Shown here: positions 1 to 5,566 of the stretch, one piece after another
Layout: every line of letters begins with the position of its first letter
Position numbering within the stretch: the stretch's first letter is position 1
Origin: an uncultured Clostridia bacterium
GTDB taxonomy: Bacteria > Bacillota > Clostridia > Oscillospirales > Acutalibacteraceae
Assembly (NCBI GenBank): GCA_946497265.1
Contig: CAMMKL010000051.1
Coordinates: forward strand, 1-10,659
Direction of reading: 5' to 3'
Length of the DNA: 10,659 bases
Position numbers and translations under genes: made by a program
Notes under the pieces: generated by a model
Databases searched by the model: none
Seen by the model: the letters and a program-made list of their open reading frames with translations, nothing else
What the model was told of the DNA's origin: nothing

Positions 1-1144
1 CCGGCAAGCGCACCAAAGCGCAGCATAGGGAACGCAACTCCCGGCCGTTGGCCGTACCGTATACGATCCGGGTCATCAGGCGTTCCAGATCGTAAATCCC
101 GGTCATCTGCTCCAAAAGGGAGCCGCGCAGCATTACGTCTTCGCAAAGCTCCTCCACCGCGTTCTGCCGGCGGGAAATTTGCGCGCAGCTTAACAGCGGC
201 TGTTCAATCCAGGTGCGGATCAGGCGCTTTCCCATGGCGGTTTTGGTATGGTCCAACACCCACAAAAGGGAACCGCGCTTTTCCTTGGAACGCATGGTTT
301 CCAAAAGCTCCAGGTTGCGCCGGGTGTTGAGGTCGAGCTGCATAAACTGGGCTTCGCTGTACAGCTCAATCCGGTTGATGCGCTCCAACCCCGTGCGCTG
401 GGTTTCCTTCAGATAACCGAACAGCGCCCCCAGGCAGCAGACGATTTTTTCGCGGCCGTCCAGGTGCAGCTCTTCGAGCGTTTCTCTATGAAAATGCTCC
501 AGCACTATGGAAGCGCAATGTTCTAATTTATATTGCTCATCCATCAGCATTTCCACACTGGCGGAGAGTTTATTGCGAATAAAATCGGGCAGCTCTTTGA
601 TGTTTACTGCTTCACCGCCAATCAGGATTTCACGCGGCGAAAAGCGCCCCAATTCATTCTGCAGTTTTTGCCACAAGTCGCCTTCCAATTGGGTCGCGAA
701 AAGTTCACCGGTAGAGATATCGCAAAAGCACAGGCCGCAAACCTTCCCCTCGACAAACAAGGAACAGATAAAATTGTTGCGGGTTTCATCGAGCATGCTG
801 CTCTCCATCACGGTACCGGGCGTAATTACGCGGACGATATCCCTTTTTACCAATCCTTTGGCCGTAGAGGGATCTTCCATCTGTTCGCAGATGGCCACCT
901 TGTAGCCCTTGGCAACCAGACGGGCGATATACGCTTCGCTGCTGTGATAAGGAACCCCGCACATAGGGGCGCGCTCGTCCTGCCCGCAATCCCGCCCGGT
1001 GAGCGTAAGCTCCAGCTCTTTGCTGGCAAGTTTTGCGTCGTCAAAGAACATTTCATAGAAATCCCCCAGACGAAAGAACAGGATGGTATCCGGGTATTCC
1101 TCTTTGATTTTAAAATATTGCTGCATCATGGGTGAAATCGCCAT
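1..1144 (-). CDS. mutS: DNA mismatch repair protein MutS, N-terminal part (3' end outside window)
   Basis: MutS recognises mispaired and looped bases and recruits MutL. The visible 381 residues begin MAISPMMQQYFKIK. They contain the domain I mismatch-reading motif RLGDFYEMFFDDAK, with the Phe-x-Glu pair at F29 and E31, then PMCGVPYHS and VAICEQMEDP, then VRVITPGT, and enter the lever/clamp core with LDLNTRRNLELLE. The mismatch-binding domain marks this as MutS1 rather than MutS2. The Walker ATPase domain lies beyond base 1; family members are about 850-900 residues, so more than half the gene is missing. The ATG at 1144 is chosen because the product then matches the usual family N-terminus; a GGAAGGGG stretch lies 12 bases upstream. 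It is the last visible gene of the miaB operon, 140 bases after the YlbF-family gene. Identity is certain; only the exact start is open. Confidence 0.97.
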   Translation of the reverse strand, partial: MAISPMMQQYFKIKEEYPDTILFFRLGDFYEMFFDDAKLASKELELTLTGRDCGQDERAPMCGVPYHSSEAYIARLVAKGYKVAICEQMEDPSTAKGLVKRDIVRVITPGTVMESSMLDETRNNFICSLFVEGKVCGLCFCDISTGELFATQLEGDLWQKLQNELGRFSPREILIGGEAVNIKELPDFIRNKLSASVEMLMDEQYKLEHCASIVLEHFHRETLEELHLDGREKIVCCLGALFGYLKETQRTGLERINRIELYSEAQFMQLDLNTRRNLELLETMRSKEKRGSLLWVLDHTKTAMGKRLIRTWIEQPLLSCAQISRRQNAVEELCEDVMLRGSLLEQMTGIYDLERLMTRIVYGTANGRELRSLCCALVRLP

Positions 1145-1191
1145 CGATATTCATAACCCCTTCCATGTATAAAAGACGGCAAAATGACAAA

Positions 1192-1225
1192 GATATGGGC
1201 CGGCGCCGCCAACCCATATCCTCCT
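1192..1225 (-). promoter_or_regulatory. Hairpin and orphan Shine-Dalgarno ahead of mutS
   Basis: In the gap between the YlbF-family gene and mutS, 1192-1199 (GATATGGG) and 1213-1220 (CCCATATC) form an 8-bp inverted repeat with a 13-base GC-rich loop. On the minus strand a perfect AGGAGG (1220-1225) overlaps its edge but serves no recognised gene. No U-run follows the stem, so it is not a convincing terminator. It may shape mutS translation, but this is inference from pattern alone. Confidence 0.3.
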
Positions 1226-1284
1226 AACCATTTCACCGGGCAGCGCCTAACTTCGTGTGGAAGCGCCGCCTTCTCATTCATTTT

Positions 1285-1692
1285 TTAGTGGCAGCCGCCG
1301 CAGCTTCCGCAGTTTCCACCGCAGGATTCTTCTACATAATCGGTGGTATTGGGATCTTCTCCTTCCGCAGAATTCATAATAATGGTATTGATGCGGCGCA
1401 GCATGGCGTCCATATCCTGCTTAGCGGCGTTAAATGCCCGCATATTTTCATTGCTTAGAACCTTAGTATAGAGTTCACGCAGCTCCAGATTCATCTTTTG
1501 AAGCTTATCCTCATCGCGGTTCGGTTTCTGGGTTTCGTTGTTGATGGCCATCCGCTTGAGGTTAAACTCCCCGATTAACTGCTGAAGCTCTTTGTCTTCA
1601 TCGCAGTTGCGTTCAATCCGTTTGGCATTCAGGTAACGCTCGTCCTTTTGAATTTCACGGCCAATCTCTCTGGCCAGTTCGATCATATCCAT
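1285..1692 (-). CDS. YlbF/YmcA-family protein with Cys-rich C-terminal tail
   Basis: This 135-residue protein has the helical YlbF/YmcA (Com_YlbF) fold signature: an N-terminal MDMIELAREIGREIQ segment, then charged helices with the pattern NLKRMAINNETQ, LQKMNLELRELY and NENMRAFNAAKQDMD. In Bacillus subtilis, YlbF and YmcA join YaaT in the Y-complex, which directs RNase Y and affects competence, sporulation and biofilm formation; that complex carries Fe-S clusters. The tail CGGNCGSCGGCH places four cysteines at 124, 128, 131 and 134, consistent with metal or Fe-S binding. The ATG at 1692 is preferred because a GGAGG lies 8 bases upstream; an in-frame TTG at 1707 overlaps that site and is unlikely. 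The gene lies between miaB and mutS, as ymcA does in Bacillus, which argues for a YmcA-like role. Which paralogue it is cannot be decided here. Confidence 0.88.
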   Translation of the reverse strand: MDMIELAREIGREIQKDERYLNAKRIERNCDEDKELQQLIGEFNLKRMAINNETQKPNRDEDKLQKMNLELRELYTKVLSNENMRAFNAAKQDMDAMLRRINTIIMNSAEGEDPNTTDYVEESCGGNCGSCGGCH

Positions 1693-1790
1693 GTTGTAAT
1701 CCTCCAAGTTATATTGATTGAGTTTTATATAAAGAAGCGTTTGGACGCGGGTTTATGCGCCTGTTTCCGCCCTCATATACAATAATACAA

Positions 1791-2159
1791 TTATTCGAAT
1801 ACAGTAATGTCGTATCTGCGCAAAAGGCTATTGAGACCCTGCTGGATTTCTTCCCTGGAAAAGTTGCCTTTCGCCAACTCTTCTTCGCTGAACTGATTCA
1901 GCGTATGATAAAAATCCAAAGCCAACTGCAGGCAATTGGGATCGTGTACGTTAAGGTTCTCCCAAAGCAGGTCTTCCGCATCGCAGAAGCGCCGTTTTAA
2001 TAAGAGGGTTTTCAGGCGATGAAAAAGGTCGTCTGCACATCCGGGGGCCGAAGCCATCGGCAGGGTCATATCAACGCACTTTTTATGAAAAAGAACCCCG
2101 GCTACAAAGGATGTCATCATGGAAACCTGGCGCATCACCCAGTCCTGTTCGTAATACAC
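1791..2159 (-). CDS. Conserved hypothetical protein, possibly DUF6483 family
   Basis: A 122-residue protein starting at a GTG, with GGGGGA 7 bases upstream, 35 bases after the miaB stop. The open frame continues upstream into miaB in another frame, but that stretch is a shadow. The N-terminus reads (M)YYEQDWVMRQVSMMTSF, then a short amphipathic helix around VAGVLFHKK (19-27). A helical C-terminal half follows (LFHRLKTLLLKRRFCDAEDLLWENL, residues 45-69), ending SLLRRYDITVFE. The YY-x-x-DW-x-MRQ opening resembles what I recall of DUF6483 proteins in Clostridia, but that assignment is from memory and unverified. I see no catalytic motif, signal peptide or clear membrane segment. The alternating helices in the middle look repeat-like (TPR-like). 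It is almost certainly co-transcribed with miaB. Function unknown. Confidence 0.75.
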   Translation of the reverse strand: MYYEQDWVMRQVSMMTSFVAGVLFHKKCVDMTLPMASAPGCADDLFHRLKTLLLKRRFCDAEDLLWENLNVHDPNCLQLALDFYHTLNQFSEEELAKGNFSREEIQQGLNSLLRRYDITVFE

Positions 2160-2194
2160 GACGCATTCCCCCGTCTTCCCGCTACCGTTGTCCG

Positions 2195-3610
2195 TTAAGC
2201 ATCCACAAACGCACCTTTCAAAATCCAGTTGCGAGCCTCCGTCACCTTTACCTGCGCAAAGCTTCCGATACGCTCCAAGGTTCCCGGCGTCTCCACCACG
2301 ATATTCCCTTCGGTACGGCAGCACAGTACGCCGTTTTGATTTGCTTGCCCTTCCACCAGCACCTTGAGAGTATCCCCCACCATCGCAGCGCAGCGCCGGG
2401 CCGCAATCTCCTCTTGTACTTTTAACAATTCGGAAAACCACGCGGATTTTTCTGCCGCAGGGACGGGATCTTCCATCTTCGCGGCCGGGGTGCCTTCGCG
2501 CGGGGAAAAGATAAAGGTATATAGGGAAGTAAAGCCTACTTCTCGGATGAGGGAAAGCGTTTCCTGGAATTCCTCATAGGTTTCGCCTGGAAAGCCAACG
2601 ATCACATCGCTTGTCAAAGAAAGATCCGGCATCCTTTTTTTGGCATATTCAATCATTTTAAGATAACTTTCGCGCGTATAACCACGGTTCATCGCTTTGA
2701 GCACCCGGTTGCTTCCCGACTGAAAGGGCAGGTGCAGATGCTTGCAGACGTGCTCGTTTTCCGCCATTACGTCGATCATTTCCCGCGTAGCGTCTTTGGG
2801 GTGGGATGTCATAAACCGCAGCCAATAATCGCCGGAAAGCTTGCAAATCTCCTGCAAAAGAGCCGGAAAACGCATGGGGCTTTCTAACGTTTTCCCATAG
2901 GAATTTACATTCTGCCCCAAAAGGGTAATATCCTTGTAGCCCGCGGCAACCAGTTGCCCCGCTTCGGCCAGGATATTTTCCGGCTTGCGGCTGCGCTCCC
3001 GCCCGCGCACATAGGGAACCACACAATAGGAACAGAAATTGTCGCAGCCGTACATGATGGGCAGCCATGCCTTAAAATCCCCATCCCTACGGACAGGAAT
3101 GCCTTCCACTACCTTTTTATCGTCTACGCCGCGTTCAAAAACGCGCTTGCCTACGCTCAACGCCTCATACATCAGCTTGGGGAAGTGATGCAGTGAATGG
3201 GTTCCGAAGACCAGCCCTACAAAAGGAAAACTTTTATAGATGCGATTGGCGACATGTTCCTGTTCCATCATGCAACCACACAAGGCAATCAGGACGGAAG
3301 GATGGCGGCGCTTGACATTTTTAAGCGCCCCCACATTGCCGAATACCCGGTCTTCCGCATGTTCGCGAACCGCACAGGTATTAAATAGGATAAAATCCGC
3401 TTCTTCCGGATCCTCGGTAAAACCGTAGCCCATCTGCTCCAGCATACCCTTAATTTTTTCTCCATCCGAAACGTTCTGTTGGCATCCATAGGTGCGTACC
3501 AAAGCGAGCGGCTGCGCGCCGCGGGCGCGTACCTCCATGATGGAACGCACCCATTCTATATAGTGGAGCTGATCTTCCAGCCCGTTGTCCACAAATTCAA
3601 ACTGTGCCAA
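2195..3610 (-). CDS. miaB: tRNA-2-methylthio-N6-dimethylallyladenosine synthase MiaB
   Basis: MiaB is a radical-SAM methylthiotransferase that turns i6A37 into ms2i6A37 in tRNAs reading UNN codons. The 471-residue product has the three-part family layout. The N-terminal MTTase domain has cluster cysteines in TYGCQQN (C43), NTCAVRE (C79) and CGCMMEQE (C113). The radical SAM core has CDNFCSYC (C189, C193, C196), followed by PYVRGRERSR, HLPFQSG and SDVIVGFPGE. The C-terminal TRAM domain spans roughly 405-471. The start is the TTG at 3610, because a perfect AGGAGG lies 7 bases upstream and the family N-terminus begins near there; the frame is open further upstream only by chance. Length fits the family (about 440-510). 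It is the first gene of the operon leading to mutS, behind its own promoter at 3680-3708. Very secure. Confidence 0.97.
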   Translation of the reverse strand: MAQFEFVDNGLEDQLHYIEWVRSIMEVRARGAQPLALVRTYGCQQNVSDGEKIKGMLEQMGYGFTEDPEEADFILFNTCAVREHAEDRVFGNVGALKNVKRRHPSVLIALCGCMMEQEHVANRIYKSFPFVGLVFGTHSLHHFPKLMYEALSVGKRVFERGVDDKKVVEGIPVRRDGDFKAWLPIMYGCDNFCSYCVVPYVRGRERSRKPENILAEAGQLVAAGYKDITLLGQNVNSYGKTLESPMRFPALLQEICKLSGDYWLRFMTSHPKDATREMIDVMAENEHVCKHLHLPFQSGSNRVLKAMNRGYTRESYLKMIEYAKKRMPDLSLTSDVIVGFPGETYEEFQETLSLIREVGFTSLYTFIFSPREGTPAAKMEDPVPAAEKSAWFSELLKVQEEIAARRCAAMVGDTLKVLVEGQANQNGVLCCRTEGNIVVETPGTLERIGSFAQVKVTEARNWILKGAFVDA

Positions 3611-3679
3611 ACAATATCCTCCTATTGTACCATTCCCTAATTTTATTTTCTTGAAACACTGTGTACCTGTATTCGCGTT

Positions 3680-3708
3680 ATTATACCATGTTCCGCCTTT
3701 TTCTTCAA
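3680..3708 (-). promoter_or_regulatory. Sigma-A promoter of the miaB-mutS operon
   Basis: On the minus strand, -35 TTGAAG (3703-3708) and a perfect -10 TATAAT (3680-3685) are separated by 17 bases. Transcription would begin near 3673, giving a leader of about 63 bases before the TTG start of miaB. The rest of 3611-3772 holds no gene or other signal that I can see. Confidence 0.85.
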
Positions 3709-3772
3709 GTTTTCTTTCATATATTCCGTATGACACCATTTTTAATGTTTGAATTAAGGAAGTACCTATATG

Positions 3773-3820
3773 AAAAAAATGAAAAACGCTGCAAATCAGC
3801 AAAAAGCGGCTTGCAGCGTT
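3773..3820 (-). terminator. Intrinsic terminator of the tRNA-Arg unit
   Basis: A perfect 10-bp stem (3785-3794 with 3811-3820, arm AACGCTGCAA) with a 16-base loop is followed on the minus strand by TTTTTC and then seven T. It lies five bases past the CCA end of tRNA-Arg and upstream of the miaB promoter, so it separates the tRNA transcript from the miaB operon. Confidence 0.93.
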
Positions 3821-3825
3821 AAGCT

Positions 3826-3900
3826 TGGCACCCCCGGCGAGAATCGAACTCACAACTAACCCTTAGGAGGGGTTTGTTATATCCATTTAACTACGGAGGC
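3826..3900 (-). tRNA. tRNA-Arg, anticodon CCU
   Basis: The minus strand folds as a complete 75-base tRNA with encoded CCA. The acceptor is GCCTCCG paired with CGGGGGT (G1-U72 and U4-G69 wobbles). The D stem is GTTA/TAAC. The anticodon stem is AACCC/GGGTT around loop CTCCTAA, so the anticodon is CCU, reading AGG. The T stem is GTGAG/CTCGC around TTCGATT. The discriminator is G73 before CCA. It is transcribed from the promoter at 4012-4040, after a decayed tRNA, and ends at the terminator 3773-3820. Confidence 0.95.
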
Positions 3901-3923
3901 ATTTATAAATAATATTCTATTAT

Positions 3924-3995
3924 GAGGGAACCGGCAGGACTTGATCCGCTCGGTGTTGAGAAGAGGGGCGCTCTATCCACCTGAACGATAAAGGC
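3924..3995 (-). pseudogene. Degenerate tRNA (tRNA-Arg-like remnant)
   Basis: The 5' half reads like a tRNA: a 7-base acceptor strand GCCTTTA, then TC, then D arm GTTC..GAGC around AGGTGGATA, then CCCCT and loop CTTCTCA, which would give anticodon UCU (Arg, AGA). The 3' half does not fit. The anticodon 3' strand ACACC pairs only at one position, the T arm (GCGGATCAAGTCCTGC) is one base short with a weak stem, and the 3' acceptor strand near GGTTCCCTC cannot pair with GCCTTTA. No CCA is encoded. It lies just inside a strong promoter, in the place of a first tRNA of a two-tRNA unit. A decayed or recombined tRNA is the best reading. Confidence 0.6.
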
Positions 3996-4011
3996 AATTA
4001 AGATCAATTAA

Positions 4012-4040
4012 ATTTTAATTGTTGTCCAAACAAATGTCAA
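4012..4040 (-). promoter_or_regulatory. Strong promoter of the tRNA unit
   Basis: On the minus strand a perfect -35 TTGACA (4035-4040), a 17-base spacer and -10 TAAAAT (4012-4017) point at the tRNA remnant and tRNA-Arg. The predicted start is near 4005, ten bases before the remnant. The -10 overlaps an AT-rich palindrome (4005-4021, arms CAATTAAA). Confidence 0.85.
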
Positions 4041-4262
4041 TGGACTTTTCTATTTTTCCTCAATAAGAGGCAAAGTCGCCTGCCGTAAATTGGCTACCCA
4101 AAACTTCCATATCCTCTAAAACATAATCCATCAGAATAAACCTTTATTGGCACTCGCTAGGTTGTAGGCTTTCCCTTAACAAATTGCCTTAGGCACATAA
4201 AATCCCGAATCAATGCAGTATTGACCCATTTATTACAAAAAGCAAGAGATAACTTTGTTATT
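4041..4262. other. Gene-free stretch between tRNA promoter and immA-like gene
   Basis: I see no supported gene here. On the minus strand 4060-4131 encodes a 23-codon frame ending LGSQFTAGDFASY, preceded by a stop a few codons earlier and lacking a ribosome binding site; it could be the tail of a lost gene but may be chance. A weak inverted repeat (TCAAT, 5-base gap, ATTGA) lies near 4210-4226. No convincing terminator follows the immA-like gene. Confidence 0.35.
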
Positions 4263-4724
4263 TTAACTCACATAACTGGATTTGTCAACAGAAAAACGCA
4301 ATCGGACAAGATCCTCCGGCACGCCGCTCATAGTAGCAACATGTTCAACCGTCATCACATCGAAAGGTCCCTGCTCCTGAAGGCATTCTTCCTGTAACAA
4401 TAAACAGGCAGCAAAATAATCGGCTTCCCGCTCATAGCGCGGAAGGCAAAGATTTGTATTTTCTTCAATTTCCAAAGCATTCATGTTGCCGTGCAATAGA
4501 TAATGCCCTAATTCATGCGCGCACACTACCCTGCTTTCTTGCATCGTTAAATCCTGGTTTAAAACAATCACATGGTTCTGTAGAAGCCTAATGCAAAACC
4601 CCTTTACTTTTAGCGGAAGCTCCGTGTATACAACCTGTACCCCGAGCAAATCACAAAGCTCAAACGGAGAGTTTGTGCCGTATTTTTGGGTAATCGCTTG
4701 AGTGATTTTTTTGATTCGGTCCAT
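4263..4724 (-). CDS. ImmA/IrrE-family zinc metallopeptidase
   Basis: The 153-residue protein is a compact ImmA/IrrE (M78-type) peptidase. The zinc motif is VCAHELGHYLLHG, with HELGH at 70-74, and the downstream third-ligand helix is YEREADYFAACLLL, with E100 as probable ligand. The N-terminal part (GTNSPFELCDLLGVQVVY) is the usual entry helix of these proteins. In ICEBs1, ImmA cleaves the repressor ImmR and so derepresses the element; related pairs regulate other elements and stress genes. The gene follows the XRE repressor gene by 33 bases on the same strand, so the repressor is the likely substrate. The ATG at 4724 is chosen because AGGTGG lies 5 bases upstream; an in-frame GTG at 4733 is inside that site. 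The active-site residues appear intact, so it is probably functional. Confidence 0.92.
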   Translation of the reverse strand: MDRIKKITQAITQKYGTNSPFELCDLLGVQVVYTELPLKVKGFCIRLLQNHVIVLNQDLTMQESRVVCAHELGHYLLHGNMNALEIEENTNLCLPRYEREADYFAACLLLQEECLQEQGPFDVMTVEHVATMSGVPEDLVRLRFSVDKSSYVS

Positions 4725-4757
4725 TTCTTCCACCTGATCCCAGTACTTTTTCCTTTC

Positions 4758-5129
4758 TTATCTTTTTTTATTCGCTACCGCTACCGCAGCCGCCACCCGG
4801 ATAGCCGCCGCTATTTTTTCCCGATCCTCAGTACTCATTGGCCTGCCGTTAAACATAAGGCCCTGCTGATTCTCCAGCATATGGGTAAAATCCTGTATTA
4901 CCTCGTCAACCTCCCGCTCCGGTGGGGAAATCCCCAAAAGGTAATCCGTACTGGTTTGCAATAATTCGCAAATTTTAGCCAGCGTTGCATTGTCCGGTTC
5001 CCGCCTTGCCTGTTCATACATACCGACTGTAGAGGCGGAAATCCCCAGCTTTTGAGCAAATTGAGCCTGAGTAAAGCCACGCTCAACACGCAACGCTTTT
5101 AATCGTCCTGCAAATAGCTGATCTCCCAT
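4758..5129 (-). CDS. XRE-family transcriptional repressor
   Basis: A 123-residue protein with an N-terminal Cro/CI-type HTH at about residues 6-62 (LKALRVERGFTQAQFAQKLG, then SASTVGMYEQARREPDNATLAKICELL, then the TSTDYLLG end). A linker follows, and a C-terminal helix with the phrase LMFNGRPMSTEDREKI, frequent in clostridial XRE regulators. The start is the ATG at 5129, with GAGGTG 6 bases upstream; the frame open to 5183 would begin within the promoter. It is transcribed with the immA-like gene and away from the sigma-like operon, the arrangement of an element's repressor. A palindrome lies in the spacer of its own promoter and a close copy lies ahead of the divergent operon, so autoregulation and control of that operon are likely. 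No peptidase or dimerisation domain of the LexA type is present, consistent with removal by a separate protease. Confidence 0.93.
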   Translation of the reverse strand: MGDQLFAGRLKALRVERGFTQAQFAQKLGISASTVGMYEQARREPDNATLAKICELLQTSTDYLLGISPPEREVDEVIQDFTHMLENQQGLMFNGRPMSTEDREKIAAAIRVAAAVAVANKKR

Positions 5130-5147
5130 TTTGTTCACCTCTTTTGT

Positions 5148-5176
5148 ATTATAACACACATATTGTGTAATAGCAA
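5148..5176 (-). promoter_or_regulatory. Promoter of the XRE-immA pair with embedded operator candidate
   Basis: Minus-strand -35 TTGCTA (5171-5176), a 17-base spacer and a perfect -10 TATAAT (5148-5153). The spacer contains ACACA-TAT-TGTGT (5156-5168). Read on the minus strand, 5154-5169 is TACACAATATGTGTGT, which matches 14 of 16 bases of the site at 5325-5340. A repressor bound here would block its own promoter. Confidence 0.8.
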
Positions 5177-5211
5177 GTCGCATTTTAATAAAACAAATGT
5201 TCGAATTTTAA

Positions 5212-5240
5212 TTGACATATCTTCTCATTCCTGCTAAAAT
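5212..5240 (+). promoter_or_regulatory. Strong plus-strand promoter P1 (leader transcript)
   Basis: A perfect -35 TTGACA (5212-5217), a 17-base spacer and -10 TAAAAT (5235-5240). The predicted start is near 5247. It has the same hexamers as the tRNA promoter and is the strongest-looking promoter of the island, yet an intrinsic terminator lies only about 60 bases downstream. Confidence 0.82.
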
Positions 5241-5246
5241 AGAATT

Positions 5247-5316
5247 AATCTCTCTAAATAGAATTAGAGGGATTTGTTCCACTAAACAACAAAATTGCTT
5301 AGTGGATTTTTATTAG
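5247..5316 (+). ncRNA. Candidate small RNA or attenuated leader
   Basis: A transcript from P1 would hold two hairpins and stop before the first gene. The first is a 9-bp stem, 5249-5257 with 5264-5272, with one U-G pair and a six-base loop. The second is the terminator stem at 5278-5306. There is no start codon with a ribosome binding site inside it. It could be a stand-alone RNA of about 65 bases or a leader whose terminator is conditionally read through. I recognise no known riboswitch or RNA family, and the existence of the transcript is inferred. Confidence 0.4.
5278..5316 (+). terminator. Intrinsic terminator in front of the sigma-like operon
   Basis: An 8-bp stem TCCACTAA (5278-5285) with TTAGTGGA (5299-5306), a 13-base loop and then TTTTTATTAGTTTT. 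It sits between promoter P1 and the first coding start at 5357, so it ends the P1 transcript or acts as an attenuator. Confidence 0.78.
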
Positions 5317-5340
5317 TTTTAATCTACACAATACGTGTAT
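5295..5340 (+). promoter_or_regulatory. Possible second promoter P2 with operator at the start site
   Basis: TTGCTT (5295-5300), a 17-base spacer and TTTAAT (5318-5323) form a moderate promoter after the terminator. Its predicted start near 5330 falls within TACAC-AATAC-GTGTA (5325-5339). This palindrome differs at only two of 16 bases from the site in the XRE promoter. Repression of the downstream pair at this site is a reasonable inference. The -35 overlaps the terminator stem, so P2 is less certain than the operator. Confidence 0.5.
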
Positions 5341-5356
5341 ATAAGGAGGTTATATT

Positions 5357-5566
5357 ATGATGGATTATGAACAGTGGAGCGAGCAGTATCTAACACAGGC
5401 GGAGGCGCTCCGTTGTAAATTAAAGGCACTTCGAAAATCCATAGCTTACTTAAAGGGAGGCGAGCAAGACGCCGCTTATTACCGCCTGCATATGCTTTAT
5501 GAAATGTATCTGGAACTGCGCCACACCGGGCTATATTTACAACAACGGGGGAAGCATGCCAAATGA
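5357..5566 (+). CDS. Small coiled protein upstream of the sigma-like gene
   Basis: A 69-residue, mostly helical protein starting MMDYEQWSEQYLTQAEALR. An Arg/Lys-rich helix follows (CKLKALRKSIAYLKGG), then YRLHMLYEMYLELRHTGLYLQQR. The heptad-like spacing suggests a coiled coil or helical hairpin. The start has AAGGAGG 7 bases upstream. The last codon and stop overlap the next start (ATGA), so the two proteins are translationally coupled and probably act together. I recognise the general look of small ORFs that precede sigma-like genes in clostridial conjugative and phage elements, but I cannot assign a function. A partner or regulator of the sigma-like protein is a guess from coupling only. 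Confidence 0.78.
   Translation: MMDYEQWSEQYLTQAEALRCKLKALRKSIAYLKGGEQDAAYYRLHMLYEMYLELRHTGLYLQQRGKHAK

Noticed and set aside
533..1135. Plus-strand 200-codon open frame over mutS
   Set aside because: It is antisense to an unmistakable mutS reading frame and has no ribosome binding site or family-like sequence.
1192..1220. Inverted repeat before mutS as an intrinsic terminator
   Set aside because: No U-run follows on the minus strand, and mutS is expected to be read from the miaB operon.
2160..2441. Upstream extension of the 122-residue protein frame to 2441
   Set aside because: This part lies inside miaB in another frame, is Gly/Arg-rich shadow sequence, and a GTG with a good ribosome binding site at 2159 explains the gene.
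3611..3853. An 81-residue N-terminal extension of MiaB
   Set aside because: It would span the miaB promoter and the tRNA terminator and is unlike the family N-terminus; the TTG at 3610 has an ideal AGGAGG.
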